The notes beneath the pieces are model-generated. The model searched no databases and was not told the DNA's origin. It saw only the letters and a program-made list of their open reading frames with translations. The position numbers were made by a program, and so were the translations under genes. 64,000 nt of DNA from an uncultured Opitutia bacterium (lineage in GTDB: Bacteria > Verrucomicrobiota > Verrucomicrobiia > Opitutales > Coraliomargaritaceae): NCBI GenBank assembly GCA_937136395.1, contig CAKZOI010000071.1, positions 1 through 64,000 of the forward strand, written 5' to 3'. Shown in pieces: positions 17,118 to 30,046 of this stretch; within the stretch, counting starts at the first letter, position 1, and each line of letters starts with the position of its first letter.

Positions 17118-18905
17118 ATGAAGAAACCAATTACAATTTTAAGTTTTGCTGTATGTGCGGCATTCACGCCAACGCTTTCTGCTGCTACGCTGGATGCATA
17201 TGTTGAGTCGGATGTGCAGCTTTTGATCTCTGCTCGAAGCCTATCGGATAGCTACGCTCAGTGGGACAGCAATCCAGTCGCTGCGATCTACAATGATAAG
17301 TCGATACAGGCATTTATTAAGGCACTAGACGCCGACGATTCGATCGATGAGGGAGCGGATTCGGATGGATTTGTCGCAGTGATGGAAGATGAATTCGGGC
17401 TTAGTATAGATGCATTTTTCGAGCTTTTCCCGGGGGAATTCGCCTTGGCATTTTATAATTTAACGGACGACATTCTTGGCAAAGATGAATCTACCGATGG
17501 GGTGCTGATGGCTGAGTTTTCAGGTGATTCCGAACGCCTAAATGAATTGATGCAAATTCAGTTTGAACGAAATGCCGAGGCCCAGAAAGAAATCAATCCA
17601 GAGATGGAGCATGTGATGATTAAAGAAACCTTCATGGGTGAAACGCTTTACATGGACGAGGCCTTTGATGGTGAAAAGACTTACATTGAAGATGGATATG
17701 CGCTCGTGGAGGGTATTTTTATCTTGGGCACTGAGGAGCGCCTGCGTCGCACTGTCGAATTGATCAAAGAGGGCGGCGATTCGATTGCGAAGTCGGCCGC
17801 CTATCAACGTGTTATTGAGCAATCGGGACTTGGAGATGTGCGCTTGTATCTGAACTTGAGTGCATTTTTTGCGCCGTTAAACGAGGCGCTGTTAGCTGAA
17901 GTGATGAAGGGTGGTCTAGCCATGTTTGGTGTGACGGCGCAAAGTATTGACGCAGCACTTTCGATTGAGGCTATGCAAGCGGCATTTATCGATTTCAATT
18001 TGGTTGATGAGGCGATGCAGATGCACACTGGAATTATCTACTCCGAGAAAGCTGGATTTCCACGTTTGTTGACTTACACCGAGGATAGCTTACCTGCGGC
18101 ACCGTATGTTCCTGAAAGTGTCCTAGCGACTTCTGTGTCGAGTTTTGATCTGAGTGAAATGCTTGCAGAGCTAGAAAAAATGCTGGCACTCGCTAGCCCC
18201 AGCGTGCCGATGTTGCTGGATATACAGCTACAGCAAATTAAGACCAATACAGGCGTGGATTTACGCGCAGCTATTCTTGAAAACTTTGGCGACGATGTCG
18301 TCTCGCTCTCTGTCATGGAAGAGGCCTCACTCGATGGGAAGTTACCATTGTCGGAGCAACTCTATGTGCTCGGTATCAAAGATGCACAGGCCTTGTCTGA
18401 GGCGATGGCTGCGCTCATGGATATAGTGCCCGGTCTGCGTGATATGATCGAGATACAAGAATACGAAGGGGAGACGATTCACACCTTCAAGATGCAGCCA
18501 AACCCGATGCAGCCAGATGCTGTCGCCAACGATGTGAGTTATGTGATTACACGCTCTAATTTTATTTTGAATGTTGGGCGCATTGGACTCTTACGAGAAG
18601 TGCTGACAGGTATGGCTTCGGGTAAAAGCGGCTTTTGGCAAATGAGCAGCACGGAGCAAATGTTCGAATCGATTGCACAGCCTAATCCAGTGACTCGCTC
18701 ATATGTTGATCTCAAGCAAATGGTGCAGCCAGTCTTGCAGTCTTTCTTGATGGCTTCTGTGATCGGGGGGCTGGAGCCGAGTATGGAGCTGTCGGAGATG
18801 GCTAAAGATTTAGAGGTGCCTTTGGTTATCGTTTCGGAGTGTAACGAAGCGCCCGATGGTCTATTCATACGGGCACGGATTTTTAAACGAGAGGCGACTG
18901 AATGA
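17118..18905 (+). CDS. large secreted protein, DUF3352-like, unknown function
   Basis: A 595-residue exported protein with a signal peptide (MKKPITILSFAVCAAFTPTLSA). The remainder is soluble, acidic and made of two similar halves in which segments of the type ERLNELMQIQFERN / FIEDGYALVEGIFILGTEERLRRTVELI alternate with beta strands. The motif 'G..ILGT.E.L...' followed by a helix is what DUF3352-like proteins show. No catalytic residues, cysteines or lipobox were seen. The next gene overlaps it by 4 bp (ATGA), so the two are translationally coupled. Function unknown. Confidence 0.75.
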   Translation: MKKPITILSFAVCAAFTPTLSAATLDAYVESDVQLLISARSLSDSYAQWDSNPVAAIYNDKSIQAFIKALDADDSIDEGADSDGFVAVMEDEFGLSIDAFFELFPGEFALAFYNLTDDILGKDESTDGVLMAEFSGDSERLNELMQIQFERNAEAQKEINPEMEHVMIKETFMGETLYMDEAFDGEKTYIEDGYALVEGIFILGTEERLRRTVELIKEGGDSIAKSAAYQRVIEQSGLGDVRLYLNLSAFFAPLNEALLAEVMKGGLAMFGVTAQSIDAALSIEAMQAAFIDFNLVDEAMQMHTGIIYSEKAGFPRLLTYTEDSLPAAPYVPESVLATSVSSFDLSEMLAELEKMLALASPSVPMLLDIQLQQIKTNTGVDLRAAILENFGDDVVSLSVMEEASLDGKLPLSEQLYVLGIKDAQALSEAMAALMDIVPGLRDMIEIQEYEGETIHTFKMQPNPMQPDAVANDVSYVITRSNFILNVGRIGLLREVLTGMASGKSGFWQMSSTEQMFESIAQPNPVTRSYVDLKQMVQPVLQSFLMASVIGGLEPSMELSEMAKDLEVPLVIVSECNEAPDGLFIRARIFKREATE

Positions 18906-21208
18906 AGCACGCGATTTTTTTATCCATTACCTTCTTTTCAGGCGCTTGCCTAGCGTATGCCGATCCGATCTCGTTCACAGGTCCCGAGGTGATTAAATTG
19001 GACTGGTCGACACGCGCTCTGAATGTGAGTGATTTAAATAACGACGGGTTGAATGATGTCGCCTTGATCAATCAAGATACCGCGCAGATTGAAATTTTGC
19101 ATCAATACTCAGAAGCTGCAGGAGATAATCGGACGAAGAAGCGTTTAAGTCGTAACCGTTGGGAGCCCGTGCTCGAAGATGCTCATTTTGACTTGGACAG
19201 TGTGCCCGTCGGCTTTCCTATTTTTGACTTAGCCGTGGGTGATTTGAATGGTGATGGCTTAGAAGATATGGCGTATAGCGCTCGAGAAGTGCCATTGACG
19301 ATACGCTATCAATCCAAGTCTGGTCAGTGGGCAGATTTGACGGAGTATGATGATTTTCAAGCACTGGGTTGGACGGGGACCATTCAGATTAAAGATTTGA
19401 ATCAAGATGGTCGGGCAGAGTTGGTGGTTGTCGCCGCGGATGGAGTGCGCGTGTTCGAGCATGATGCAAATGGTGAGATGAAACAGCCGAACATGTTTTA
19501 TCTGACCGGTGAGAACCCGTATAACTTATTGCTAGAGGATATTAACGAAGATGAGCGCATCGACATACTCTACATCACATCGAAGGGTAAACAATCTTTG
19601 GTGGTTCGCGAGCAGTTAGCCGGAGGTGGCTTTGGCTCTGAGCGTCGTTTTGTGTTTGAACGCCCGGTGCGCATCGTGCGAGCGCTGCCACGCGCCAAGG
19701 GTTCGCCGCTGCAGTTTTGTGCGTTGGATTCTCGCAGTGGTAGTCTGGACTTTTTCGAGCTGCAGCGTGCGACGCCGCCAAGCCCTTCCGCTGCCTTACA
19801 ATTGCAACCAGCAATCTACCCTATCTTTAAGAAGGGACGAATTCCCACGAGTTATACCTTATCTGATATGGATGGCGACGGAGACGATGATCTACTGGTC
19901 GCCAATCCAAGTGAGGCAGAAGTGGTGCTATTTTTTAAAGCGGAAACGGGTTTTTTGGCACCGAAGCACTTCCCCTCATTTTCCTCAATTTCGTCGATTT
20001 CGAGTGGGCGCTTTTACCATGATGAGGCGATGCATCTCGTGGTGGTGAGTGCAGATGAAAAGACTATTGGGCGGAGCACTCTCGGGCAAGCAGGGCGCTT
20101 GCTATTCCCCAAAGCGCTTGCGATTGGTGAGGGCGACCCAGTTGTTTGCGAGGCGATGGATTTGGATCGTGATGGCTTTGATGAGTTGGTCTTAGTGAGT
20201 GAGACTAAGGGTCGCTACACATTGATAGTTGCCCAGCCATCAGATCGAGGCGACGCAGATTCGATATGGTCGATATTGATTGAGAAGCCGTTAGCAGGGG
20301 TGAAGCGTAAGCCTTCAGCTTTGCTGGCTGTAGATATTTTTGCGCAAGGAACCTCTGGTTTTATGGTGTTTGTGCCGCGTGAGGCACCACTGTTTTTTGC
20401 GGCACCGCAAGAGGCTCTGGACTCATTAACGGAGGTGGGGGCGGATTCTCCAATTCGTCAGAATTTATTGAAAGAGGTCGAGCCGTCTCAAGTGAGCTGC
20501 TTTGATGTTACAGAGGATGGACTGAATGAGTTAGTTGTGGGCCGGAAGGGCTACGCTCGTGCACTTAAGATTGTGGATCAGACCTTAGAGATGGTGGATC
20601 AATTTAATGCGCGACAGGGCGCCGATGAAATTTCTGTCGTTATGCCATTGTATAAGGGTGGGGCTGTGGAGCAGTTACTCTTCTATGTGCCTGAGTCTGG
20701 TGAATTCCAACGTTTGAAACGCGATAGCGATGGTGTCTATCGTTATGAAGATTCTGAGGCAGTGGGACAGATCGATGTGCTCGGATGGAGTGCCTTGAGC
20801 GACTCTGGTGACGCTCGCGACTTTGTTTTTTTTGGAGATGCACAATTTTGGTGGTTACCTAAGAATTCTCAGAAGTGGACGAGGCAGGTCTATGCAAGTC
20901 ATGAAACGGAACTCGAAGATGTGCATTACACACATTTAGAAGCTGCAGATTTTAATGGTGATGGCAGACTTGAATTGCTTGCGGTAGATGGACAGAAGCA
21001 TGTGGTCGAATTGTTAACCAACGAAGCGGAAAGCACATGGGGCAGTCTTATGTATTGGGAGATTTTCGAGCAGAATATGCACTATCAAGGGCGACAAGGT
21101 GGCAAGCTAGAGCCCCGGCAGGCGATCATTGCGGACCTTACTGGAGATGGTCGCCTAGATTTTGCCTTCCTGATTCATGATCGCATACTCTTTTATCCTC
21201 AGGATTGA
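18902..21208 (+). CDS. secreted FG-GAP/VCBS repeat protein
   Basis: A 768-residue exported protein with a signal peptide (MKHAIFLSITFFSGACLAYA). It carries at least seven calcium-binding-type repeats of the FG-GAP/VCBS pattern: DLNNDGLNDVALI, DLNGDGLEDMAYS, DLNQDGRAELVVV, DMDGDGDDDLLVA, DLDRDGFDELVLV, DFNGDGRLELLAV and DLTGDGRLDFAFL. The repeats form a beta propeller, usually for binding or adhesion. It overlaps the preceding secreted protein gene by 4 bp, which suggests a two-protein unit. No enzyme domain was found. Substrate unknown. Confidence 0.9.
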   Translation: MKHAIFLSITFFSGACLAYADPISFTGPEVIKLDWSTRALNVSDLNNDGLNDVALINQDTAQIEILHQYSEAAGDNRTKKRLSRNRWEPVLEDAHFDLDSVPVGFPIFDLAVGDLNGDGLEDMAYSAREVPLTIRYQSKSGQWADLTEYDDFQALGWTGTIQIKDLNQDGRAELVVVAADGVRVFEHDANGEMKQPNMFYLTGENPYNLLLEDINEDERIDILYITSKGKQSLVVREQLAGGGFGSERRFVFERPVRIVRALPRAKGSPLQFCALDSRSGSLDFFELQRATPPSPSAALQLQPAIYPIFKKGRIPTSYTLSDMDGDGDDDLLVANPSEAEVVLFFKAETGFLAPKHFPSFSSISSISSGRFYHDEAMHLVVVSADEKTIGRSTLGQAGRLLFPKALAIGEGDPVVCEAMDLDRDGFDELVLVSETKGRYTLIVAQPSDRGDADSIWSILIEKPLAGVKRKPSALLAVDIFAQGTSGFMVFVPREAPLFFAAPQEALDSLTEVGADSPIRQNLLKEVEPSQVSCFDVTEDGLNELVVGRKGYARALKIVDQTLEMVDQFNARQGADEISVVMPLYKGGAVEQLLFYVPESGEFQRLKRDSDGVYRYEDSEAVGQIDVLGWSALSDSGDARDFVFFGDAQFWWLPKNSQKWTRQVYASHETELEDVHYTHLEAADFNGDGRLELLAVDGQKHVVELLTNEAESTWGSLMYWEIFEQNMHYQGRQGGKLEPRQAIIADLTGDGRLDFAFLIHDRILFYPQD

Positions 21209-21314
21209 GCTTTCGATTGATAAAAGATCACTTTCAAGGGTTGTCATTTTTTACAGATTTTAGATTGTGGAACTGTTCTGATATTCTGTTCACAAATAAA
21301 GTTTTGTAGCTGAA

Positions 21315-23648
21315 ATGCGTATTTCCACCAAAATCTCGATTTCCTTATTTGGTGCCCTAGTGACCTTTACGTTGTTTCTTGGGTTAAGTCGCTACACTTT
21401 ATCGCAGATTGAAAAGCAAGGGCAGGATATCTTATTAATTCATGAGATCTCCCGAGAGGTTGCCAATGTAGTGATTGGTAATCGTGTATTTCAAGATGGA
21501 CTATCTGACGCTGGCTATGTGCAAGATGCACTGAGCGCATCGCGTCAGAAATTGACAGTGTTGATAGATCGTTCTGAAGAGATCGATGCGATTTTTATGC
21601 GGGGGATGCTCGAGCGTCTAGATGAGTTTTCGAAGGTGTTTGAACAGCTCGTGAATAGCACGGATTTCTTGGAGCTTCTGGATCGTCAAGTTCGTGATAA
21701 AGTGCAGAGCTTTAGTGTGATGCACATGGATATGCGCAATCGCTTAGATGCATTACATGAGGACCTGCACGGTGATGAGGTCGCTGATCCTAAGCGAGTT
21801 GAAGCGGTGGAGCGATTTATACTGGAGCACGCAAACTTATGGGGTTGGCTGAACCGAGCAGTGAGTGTCATCGATCGAGATTTGATCTTGGAAGATGATT
21901 TAGAGAGTTTCAGCAAGAATTTTGAGGTCGCTCGACAAGCCTATGAGAAGAGTATGGATAAACTGAATAGATATGGAGACGCGACTGGCCTGCCAAGTAT
22001 GCCACTCTACTTGAGTGCTCTGGACGAAGTGCTTCAAGATTTACGTAGCGTTTCTATCGAATTTACGGTTTCGAGTAAAGTAGAGGCAGATGCTGCTAAG
22101 TTACTTGAAGATCATAGTCAGCGGCTACGAGAAATGGTCGATCGTTTAACTGAACGAAGCACGGGTAAGTCTGAGCAATTCGCAACAAATCTAAGTCTTA
22201 TTTATTGGCTATCAGTGGTCGTTTTACTGTTTGGTTCGATTGCGCTCACAGTCTGGTTTTCTTTCAGTATCAGCCGCCCATTGACTCAGTTGGCGAGCAA
22301 CTTTAAGGAGGTCGCGAGTGGTAATTTTAATCTTCAAATTCCAGCTGAAGGTCGCAGCGAATTGGATGACTTGGCTCGGGCATTTAATGATATGACGGAT
22401 AAGCTGCGCCGTAGCTACGGTGAGGTAGAGGAGCGAGTTCGACAACGCACGAAAGAGCTACAACTCGCGACTGTGCGCTCGAAGAAGCTCGCAGACGCCG
22501 CGCAGGAAGCCAACTTAGCTAAAAGTGCGTTCTTAGCGACTATGAGCCATGAAATCCGCACACCTTTAAATTCGATTATTGGATTCAGCGAGATGTTAGA
22601 TGGCACGACTCTAGATGAAGAGCAGCGTTCTGACTTAGCGACGATTCGTATGTCGGGTGGTATTTTATTGGATCTAATAAATGAGATTTTAGATTTATCT
22701 AAGATCGAAGCCGGTAAGGTATATATGGATGTTGGGCCTGTTGATATCGAAGAAACACTTCAAGAGGTCAGCAGCTTGTTTAGTCTCAACGCTGAGAGAT
22801 GTGGATTGAGTATCCATGTTGAAGTCGCGGAGGACGTGGTTGAACCGGTGATGACTGATCGCACACGTTTACAGCAAGTTTTAAACAATCTGATTAGCAA
22901 TGCTGTGAAATTTACTACAGAAGGTGAGATACGAATTCGCGCCTGGAAGGAAGGGGCCGCAGAGAGCGGTGATTTACGTTTTTATTGTTCGATTATCGAT
23001 ACTGGAATTGGCATACCCAATGATAAGCTGGATGAGGTCTTTTTGGCATTCACGCAAGCGGACTCATCCACAACTCGTAAGTATGGTGGCACTGGCTTGG
23101 GGCTCGCAATATGCTCACGCCTAGTTGAATTACTAGGGGGCGAAATCAGTGTCGAAAGTCAGGAGGGAGTCGGTAGTAATTTTACGTTCTATATTCAGAA
23201 CCTAGCTGAGCCTATAGATGCCAATATGGCTGAACAGGAGTTACTCAACGACGAGCTCAAGTTTGATATCATGCCAAAGGTGCTCGTCGTCGAGGATGAT
23301 CCGACCAATTACACCTTAGCGAATAAAATACTTGGGCGCTATGGCATCGAAGTCGATTGGGCGAAGGACGGTCAAGAGGCTGTGGAAGTTGTCGAGAAGG
23401 GGGATTACGATCTTATTTTCATGGATTTGCAGATGCCAGAAATGGATGGGGTGTCGGCAGCATATGCGATACAGGAGCTTGGCTTGAGACACCCTCCGTA
23501 TATTGCTGCGCTTACGGCGAACGCGCTCGCGGAGAGTCGCTTCGCATGTGAAAAAGCGGGCATGCAAGACTTTGTCACAAAGCCTGTTTCAGGTAAGGCA
23601 ATTAAGACGGCGCTGATCCGTTTTAAGCAGCACTATGAGAGCGTCTAG
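21315..23648 (+). CDS. hybrid sensor histidine kinase with C-terminal receiver
   Basis: A 777-residue membrane kinase. TM1 is at residues 7-26, a helical periplasmic sensor region follows to about 290, and TM2 is at 296-318. A HAMP linker (320-372), a coiled coil, the DHp domain with phospho-accepting His412 ([14 protein letters not shown]), an HATPase_c domain ([23 protein letters not shown]) and a receiver domain with phospho-acceptor Asp704 ([13 protein letters not shown]) complete it. The sensor resembles the four-helix bundles of chemoreceptors, but the ligand is unknown. No separate response regulator or HPt protein is adjacent. The stop codon shares a CTAG with the convergent stop of the next gene. 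Confidence 0.95.
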   Translation: MRISTKISISLFGALVTFTLFLGLSRYTLSQIEKQGQDILLIHEISREVANVVIGNRVFQDGLSDAGYVQDALSASRQKLTVLIDRSEEIDAIFMRGMLERLDEFSKVFEQLVNSTDFLELLDRQVRDKVQSFSVMHMDMRNRLDALHEDLHGDEVADPKRVEAVERFILEHANLWGWLNRAVSVIDRDLILEDDLESFSKNFEVARQAYEKSMDKLNRYGDATGLPSMPLYLSALDEVLQDLRSVSIEFTVSSKVEADAAKLLEDHSQRLREMVDRLTERSTGKSEQFATNLSLIYWLSVVVLLFGSIALTVWFSFSISRPLTQLASNFKEVASGNFNLQIPAEGRSELDDLARAFNDMTDKLRRSYGEVEERVRQRTKELQLATVRSKKLADAAQEANLAKSAFLATMSHEIRTPLNSIIGFSEMLDGTTLDEEQRSDLATIRMSGGILLDLINEILDLSKIEAGKVYMDVGPVDIEETLQEVSSLFSLNAERCGLSIHVEVAEDVVEPVMTDRTRLQQVLNNLISNAVKFTTEGEIRIRAWKEGAAESGDLRFYCSIIDTGIGIPNDKLDEVFLAFTQADSSTTRKYGGTGLGLAICSRLVELLGGEISVESQEGVGSNFTFYIQNLAEPIDANMAEQELLNDELKFDIMPKVLVVEDDPTNYTLANKILGRYGIEVDWAKDGQEAVEVVEKGDYDLIFMDLQMPEMDGVSAAYAIQELGLRHPPYIAALTANALAESRFACEKAGMQDFVTKPVSGKAIKTALIRFKQHYESV

Positions 23649-24883
23649 TAGATCCAGAAGTGCTGTGATTGTCTCTGAAAAACTGCCGCTTGATTTGACC
23701 ATTGCTTCACGAAAGCATTCACGCGCGCCTGAGCTCCGCGTTGCTGTAATTCATTCCACCATGCGGTGCTACCGACGTGCTTGTTAAACAGAGCTGGATT
23801 TTTCACATTCTTAAAAGAGTTTGATGCAGACCAAGTGGCCGCGAGCTGCATCATATGAAAGCTGATCTCTGTAGGGCGCACCGCTTGCCAGTCGTTGACA
23901 CTGACATAGACACCCTCGACTGGAGCACCTGCTGCGCTACGTGTCTTGAGGATACGGTAGCGCAGCCCTGGGATGCTTCTTGTCTCGAGTGCGCGTTTTA
24001 ATTCTTCGGGAGATTTACCCTTAAAGCGTAACAAGCGAAACGGATAGGGCGTGCCGATACCGTGGCTGAAGCCACCTTCTTGTGCACCCAGACCAGTCAT
24101 CGCATAGCCAAGCACCGCAGAGAGGTCTGGTATATAAGGCGATGTGGGCACCCAGCGTAGGCCAGTGCTGGTCCATAACATATTGCGGGTCCAGCCCTTC
24201 ATCGGTATGATGGTGAGTTTGCCATCTTTTCGAACACGCTCAGATATTTCCATTGTGTCTGGTGTGTGTTTCGCAATCCGGGCAAGCTCTGCGATGGTAA
24301 GTCCATGCACGTAGGGCACATGAAAGGCACCCACATAGCTACGCCATTGGCGATCCAATGGTGGGCCGTCGACCTTTAGGCCTCCGAGTGGATTGGGGCG
24401 ATCAAGGACCACGACTTCAACGTTGTTTTCAAAGCATGCCTCCATTGCATAGCGCATGCAGCTTACATATGTGTATGAACGCACGCCCACGTCCTGTAGG
24501 TCGATCACAAGTGCATCAATTCCTTGAAGCATCTTTGCTGTGGGCTTGCGAAATTTACCGTAGAGCGAATAGACTGGCAGGCCAGTGCGCGGGTCGATCT
24601 TATCATCTACGGGAATATTTGCTTTCTCATTACCGTAGATGCCGTGCTCTGGACCGTATAGAGATACAAGGCGGACATTCGGTGCGCGACGAAGCACGTC
24701 GATGGTGCTTTCGCCATTACGATTAACGCCAGCGGGATGTGTTAGGAGGCCGACGCGTTTACCGGAGATTGCACGAAAGCCGCTTTGCTCCAAGACATCG
24801 ATTCCTAGATAAATGGGTTCGGCTTGTGCTAACCCAAAAATACTGAGGAGTGAAATTAAAAGGGTCGTGAATAATTTAGGCAT
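23645..24883 (-). CDS. namZ: exo-beta-N-acetylmuramidase NamZ (DUF1343)
   Basis: A 412-residue exported hydrolase with signal peptide [21 protein letters not shown], which sets the start at 24883. DUF1343 marks: [67 protein letters not shown] and [19 protein letters not shown]. Biochemical work on NamZ of Bacillus and related enzymes established release of N-acetylmuramic acid from peptidoglycan ends; the assignment here rests on the whole-family match. The gene starts 5 bp after the DUF2062 gene stop and is therefore part of a run glycerate kinase - DUF2062 - NamZ on one strand. A recycling role for cell-wall sugar is a reasonable inference. Confidence 0.9.
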   Translation of the reverse strand: MPKLFTTLLISLLSIFGLAQAEPIYLGIDVLEQSGFRAISGKRVGLLTHPAGVNRNGESTIDVLRRAPNVRLVSLYGPEHGIYGNEKANIPVDDKIDPRTGLPVYSLYGKFRKPTAKMLQGIDALVIDLQDVGVRSYTYVSCMRYAMEACFENNVEVVVLDRPNPLGGLKVDGPPLDRQWRSYVGAFHVPYVHGLTIAELARIAKHTPDTMEISERVRKDGKLTIIPMKGWTRNMLWTSTGLRWVPTSPYIPDLSAVLGYAMTGLGAQEGGFSHGIGTPYPFRLLRFKGKSPEELKRALETRSIPGLRYRILKTRSAAGAPVEGVYVSVNDWQAVRPTEISFHMMQLAATWSASNSFKNVKNPALFNKHVGSTAWWNELQQRGAQARVNAFVKQWSNQAAVFQRQSQHFWIY

Positions 24884-24887
24884 TGGG

Positions 24888-25532
24888 CTAGGAATCTTCG
24901 GTATTGGTCGGGTGGGTTTTGTGTGCGTGAACTTTATCGAGAATGATCCTGTAGCTGGCTGCAGTGCGAATAGCGACGACGCGGTAAACAAAGCTGGCAA
25001 TGAGGCCAAAGAATATGCCCATGATGATCGCTCCCAAATTAGTGACGCCAAACACGACCGCAACCGTGTGCATATTGTCGCCCCAGTTACCATGCGTAAA
25101 GTTATCTAGCATGAGCTGCACTTCTTGGCGATTGAGAGACATGACGTCGACCCCAAGCACGCTTAATGTATGTCGTCCGATTTGGTATGCGGCAAACCAG
25201 ATCGGAATCACGGTAATTGGATTCGAAATAACTTGCAGCCCTGCGAGGATGGGAAGATTTGCTCGAAGTAGGATTGCTAGAAGGAAGGATAGTGGGATTT
25301 GTATGCCGTAGATCGGCATCAGTGTGAGGATACAGCCTGCATAGATGGCGGGCACCGCATTCTCGACTCGAAAACTCCAGAGATAGATACGCTTGCGAGC
25401 GGCGTCAGCGAATAATCGAAGCACTGGGTAGCGATGGATGTTCGCCCGTCGAGGGAGTGGCCTTAGCCACCACTTCACACGCCTGATGCGCCGAAATTTT
25501 GTTTCGTTTAGTTCTGATTCGTCAGCCGTCAT
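24888..25532 (-). CDS. DUF2062 membrane protein
   Basis: A 214-residue membrane protein. A basic N-terminal region ([16 protein letters not shown]) precedes a family-specific block [20 protein letters not shown] with helices at roughly 70-95, 95-118 and 165-190. DUF2062 proteins are small conserved bacterial membrane proteins of unknown transport role. ATG 25532 lies inside the end of the glycerate kinase gene (11-bp overlap), so translation is coupled; a GTG at 25544 is an alternative. The neighbours suggest no clear function. Confidence 0.85.
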   Translation of the reverse strand: MTADESELNETKFRRIRRVKWWLRPLPRRANIHRYPVLRLFADAARKRIYLWSFRVENAVPAIYAGCILTLMPIYGIQIPLSFLLAILLRANLPILAGLQVISNPITVIPIWFAAYQIGRHTLSVLGVDVMSLNRQEVQLMLDNFTHGNWGDNMHTVAVVFGVTNLGAIIMGIFFGLIASFVYRVVAIRTAASYRIILDKVHAHKTHPTNTEDS

Positions 25533-26712
25533 GTAGTAGAGCACTATGAATCACCTCAGAGATCTTTACGTCCAGGTTTCTGGCTCCATTGGCAAGTGCA
25601 TCGGGCAACGGGCAATTCTCAGGGGTGATCGTGTAAACCGCTGATCTTGCGAAAAGTTCACTGACTCTGTCAACTGCTACCGCATCGACAGCACCTGCAA
25701 ATACAATACTAGGTTTATCGTATTGGTCGGCTAATTGCAGTAGTGCGTAGGGGCCTTTACCTGCAAGTGAGCTTTGGTCGAATTTGCCCTCGCCAGTGAG
25801 CACTAGGTCGGCCTCGAGGACCTTGGTTTTTAAGTCGAGCCACGATTGCACGAGTTCAAAGCCGGGCACAAACTCGGCGCGGCAGGCAACTTTCAATCCG
25901 AACCCTAGACCGCCAGCTGCGCCGCTGCCAGGGATGTTGAGCAGAGTCATGGGGCGTTCACAATGTGCGCATAGTTTGGTGGCGAGCGTTTTGGACAGCT
26001 GATCAAAGGCTTCGATCTCTTCTGTCTGTAGTCCTTTTTGAGGTCCATATACCGCGGCCGCACCGCGATCGCCGAGTAGTGGGTTGTCGACATCGCAGGC
26101 GATATAAATAGGGGGCACTTCGATGTCGAGTTGCCCTTCAAAGCCTTCAATGAAAGGCCATTGCTCGGGCGTGCTATGCGCGATAGCTTGCCCATTATTG
26201 GCAATACATTTGATGCCGAGAGATTCCAGTGCTCCGAGCCCGAGGTCGCTAGTGGCACTGCCGCCAATACCCAGCAAGATGGCGTCGGCTTTTGATGCGG
26301 TCGCGATACGAATGAGTTCGCCGACGCCAGTGGTGGTGCAATTTCTTGGATGGCGTTGCTCATTGGGCACTTGCTCCAGTCCTGCAACAGATGCCATTTC
26401 GATCACCGCGAGTCTTTTGCCACTGAATGGCAGCATTTGATTCGTCGTTGCTGACAGGGTGCGCGCATCCACCCAGCCGAGTGGTGCGTGAATATCTTCA
26501 CCCAAGGGACCGGTGACTAAATGTTGCTCGATATGACCGCCGACAGAGTGGGTCAAGATCGAGCAAAAGCCTTCACCACCATCGGTCAGTGGGGCCTCAG
26601 TGATTGTGATACGATCTCCGAGGACTGTCCGAATACCAGCTGCAGCTGCCTGGCAGGCCGCGAATGCAGACATGGAATCTTTAAATTTATCGAAGGCGGC
26701 GAGTATGTGCAT
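25522..26712 (-). CDS. glxK: glycerate kinase (GarK/GlxK family)
   Basis: A 396-residue glycerate kinase that phosphorylates D-glycerate with ATP, feeding glycolysis through 2- or 3-phosphoglycerate. Marks of the family are the N-terminal [27 protein letters not shown], the glycine-rich [17 protein letters not shown], the [10 protein letters not shown] stretch and [19 protein letters not shown]. The length and motif order match the two-domain GK family found in most bacteria. Gene order puts it first in a run with DUF2062 and NamZ. Whether it is glyoxylate-linked or serves serine breakdown cannot be told from neighbours. Confidence 0.93.
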   Translation of the reverse strand: MHILAAFDKFKDSMSAFAACQAAAAGIRTVLGDRITITEAPLTDGGEGFCSILTHSVGGHIEQHLVTGPLGEDIHAPLGWVDARTLSATTNQMLPFSGKRLAVIEMASVAGLEQVPNEQRHPRNCTTTGVGELIRIATASKADAILLGIGGSATSDLGLGALESLGIKCIANNGQAIAHSTPEQWPFIEGFEGQLDIEVPPIYIACDVDNPLLGDRGAAAVYGPQKGLQTEEIEAFDQLSKTLATKLCAHCERPMTLLNIPGSGAAGGLGFGLKVACRAEFVPGFELVQSWLDLKTKVLEADLVLTGEGKFDQSSLAGKGPYALLQLADQYDKPSIVFAGAVDAVAVDRVSELFARSAVYTITPENCPLPDALANGARNLDVKISEVIHSALLHDG

Positions 26713-26810
26713 CGTAAGTGAGTAGCAATCTTAGTGCCGATTGGAGTGCGTTCAACAGTGCTTTATTGAATTCTTTCTGATCAGGCTTCCATGTGTTGGC
26801 TTTGATTCAC

Positions 26811-26866
26811 AAAAACGCCCAAGGCCAACATCAAATGGTTTATTCAATGTTCAGCCTTAGGCGTTT
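26811..26866 (-). terminator. likely intrinsic terminator of rodA-rng
   Basis: A long hairpin: AAACGCCCAAGGC on one side and GCCTTAGGCGTTT on the other (one bulge), enclosing about 27 bases. On the minus strand it ends in a T run (complement of CAAAAACG at 26810-26816), 32 bp after the RNase G/E stop. Confidence 0.75.
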
Positions 26867-26897
26867 GTTCATGAAGTGTTAGCTAAACGCTTCGAGT

Positions 26898-28634
26898 TTA
26901 GCGCTGCTCGTGTCCGGTATTGACGTCGATGATTTTAAAGTTCTCGACGTGATAGATTGGGTCGGCACGGAACGAGAGACGCGCACCATAAGATTCTTCG
27001 ATACCGAGTAATAGATCTTCGTCTTCGTTACGAAGGCGCTCCAAATTTGTCGGGTGTAGCAGCACGCGAAGGTTGATTTCCTGATCGTGGCCATCACGCG
27101 CGCGGATGTGTCGAATCACGCTGATGATCCGACGCTGCACCTCGACACTCATCGTGCGGGAGGATTTGACTGAACCGCGGCCGTGGCAGTATGGGCAATC
27201 GGTATAGATCCCACTGGAGTGACTTTCGGAGTGGCGCTGACGGGTCATTTGCATGATGCCTAGCGTCGAAATCGGTAAAATGTGATTTTTTGCCTTATCG
27301 TTGGCCATTTCACGGCGCATACGTGTGAGCACGGCATTGCGATCTTTCTTCGCTTTCATATCGATGAAGTCGAGGATGATCAATCCACCGATGTTCCGTA
27401 GGCGCACTTGACGGCAGATCTCAGTCGCCGCTTCTAGGTTCACCTGCAGGATGAAGTCTTTACCATCCTTGTTCTTGTTCTTGTGAGAGCCTGTGTTGAC
27501 GTCGATTGAGATCAGTGCCTCGGTTTCTTCAATGACGATTTCACCGCCGCCCGGTAGTGGCACGCAGCGCATGTAGGTCTGTTCGATCTGGCGCTCAATG
27601 TTGAAGCGCTCGAAAACAGGGATATCGTCAGTGAAGCGATGAATCTTTGACTTCGATCGAGGGGATATCTTGGTGACATCGTCGATGATATTATCGAAAT
27701 CCTCCTTCTTGTCGACCATCACGCGGTCAATGTCTTCAGTCAGGAAGTCGCGCACGGTGCGTCCGACGATATCTGGTTCGACATAGAGGCAGGATGGTTT
27801 GTTGGTGGATTCCATACGCTGATTGATGACTTCCCAGCGCTTGAGTAGGATGTGCAGGTCGCGAATGAAGTAGCGGGCTTTTTTACCTTCGCCAGCGGTG
27901 CGGACGATGATGCCCATTCCTTCTGGCAGGGTGAGGTCACGGAGAATTCCCTTTAGTCGGCTGCGCTCCTTGCGGTCTTCGATCTTACGAGAGATGCCGA
28001 GTGTTCCCGTATAGGGCATGAGCACAAGAAAACGACCAGGCAGCGCAATATTGGTGGTGGTGCGCGGTCCTTTAGTGCCAATTTGACCTTTGGTGATTTG
28101 CAGAACGATTTCGCTGCCGATGGGGTAGAGTTTAGGGATGTCCTTTATTGAGACTTTCTCGCTCTCCCGTTTGCGCTGCTTGGCGGACTTGTTGTCGCGC
28201 ACGATCTCAATAGAGTTGTCATTTGCAGCGGGAAGGATGTCCCAGTAGTGTAGGAATGCGTTCTTGGCTTCGCCGATATCGACAAAGGCAGCTTTCAGTC
28301 CAGGCTCTAAGTTTTGGATCTTTCCTTTGAAGATCGCACCCACCTCACGGGCTTCACCTGTGCGTTCGACTTCGAACTTTTCGAGGACGCCGTCTTGGAG
28401 TAGGGCGACACGCTTTTCAAGCGGCTCGGAATTGATGATTAGCTCGGTGTAAGATTTTTTCTCCTGCTTAATCGCTTTAACGATACGCGTAATGAGAGGC
28501 TGCGTTTTGGCTCGTTTTGCGGCATCGTCTTTGAGGCCTTTTGTATCAATTCGCTTACCTTTTTTCTCCTTAGGAGCTGAGATGAGTTCTTCTGTGTATT
28601 GATCGTCAGATTGATCGTTTTTTGAATCTTGCAT
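26898..28634 (-). CDS. rng: ribonuclease G/E
   Basis: A 578-residue endonuclease of the RNase E/G family that cuts single-stranded AU-rich RNA and matures rRNA. Seen in order: a Lys/Asp-rich N-terminal extension, the S1 domain ([32 protein letters not shown]) with a long basic insertion around residues 150-170, the DNase I-like catalytic part ([10 protein letters not shown] with the metal Asp, and [12 protein letters not shown] with the second), and the zinc-link CPYCHGRG. The protein is longer than E. coli RNase G but lacks a long RNase E-type scaffold tail. It follows rodA with an 87-bp gap, a common arrangement in this phylum. Confidence 0.95.
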   Translation of the reverse strand: MQDSKNDQSDDQYTEELISAPKEKKGKRIDTKGLKDDAAKRAKTQPLITRIVKAIKQEKKSYTELIINSEPLEKRVALLQDGVLEKFEVERTGEAREVGAIFKGKIQNLEPGLKAAFVDIGEAKNAFLHYWDILPAANDNSIEIVRDNKSAKQRKRESEKVSIKDIPKLYPIGSEIVLQITKGQIGTKGPRTTTNIALPGRFLVLMPYTGTLGISRKIEDRKERSRLKGILRDLTLPEGMGIIVRTAGEGKKARYFIRDLHILLKRWEVINQRMESTNKPSCLYVEPDIVGRTVRDFLTEDIDRVMVDKKEDFDNIIDDVTKISPRSKSKIHRFTDDIPVFERFNIERQIEQTYMRCVPLPGGGEIVIEETEALISIDVNTGSHKNKNKDGKDFILQVNLEAATEICRQVRLRNIGGLIILDFIDMKAKKDRNAVLTRMRREMANDKAKNHILPISTLGIMQMTRQRHSESHSSGIYTDCPYCHGRGSVKSSRTMSVEVQRRIISVIRHIRARDGHDQEINLRVLLHPTNLERLRNEDEDLLLGIEESYGARLSFRADPIYHVENFKIIDVNTGHEQR

Positions 28635-28721
28635 TGGTATTAGATGTCCCGTGTTTGATCGGGGCTCTCCAGTGCTGATTGCTTTGAAACATAAGGATTT
28701 GTGCGTTGTGCGGTGACGGTA

Positions 28722-29972
<1,251 letters not shown>

Positions 29973-30046
29973 GATTGGCTGCGCTAAGTAGTGAGAATTG
30001 TAGAGTTAGAGCGCGAATTTCAGTTTTCTGCATTTCTAGCTTTCAG

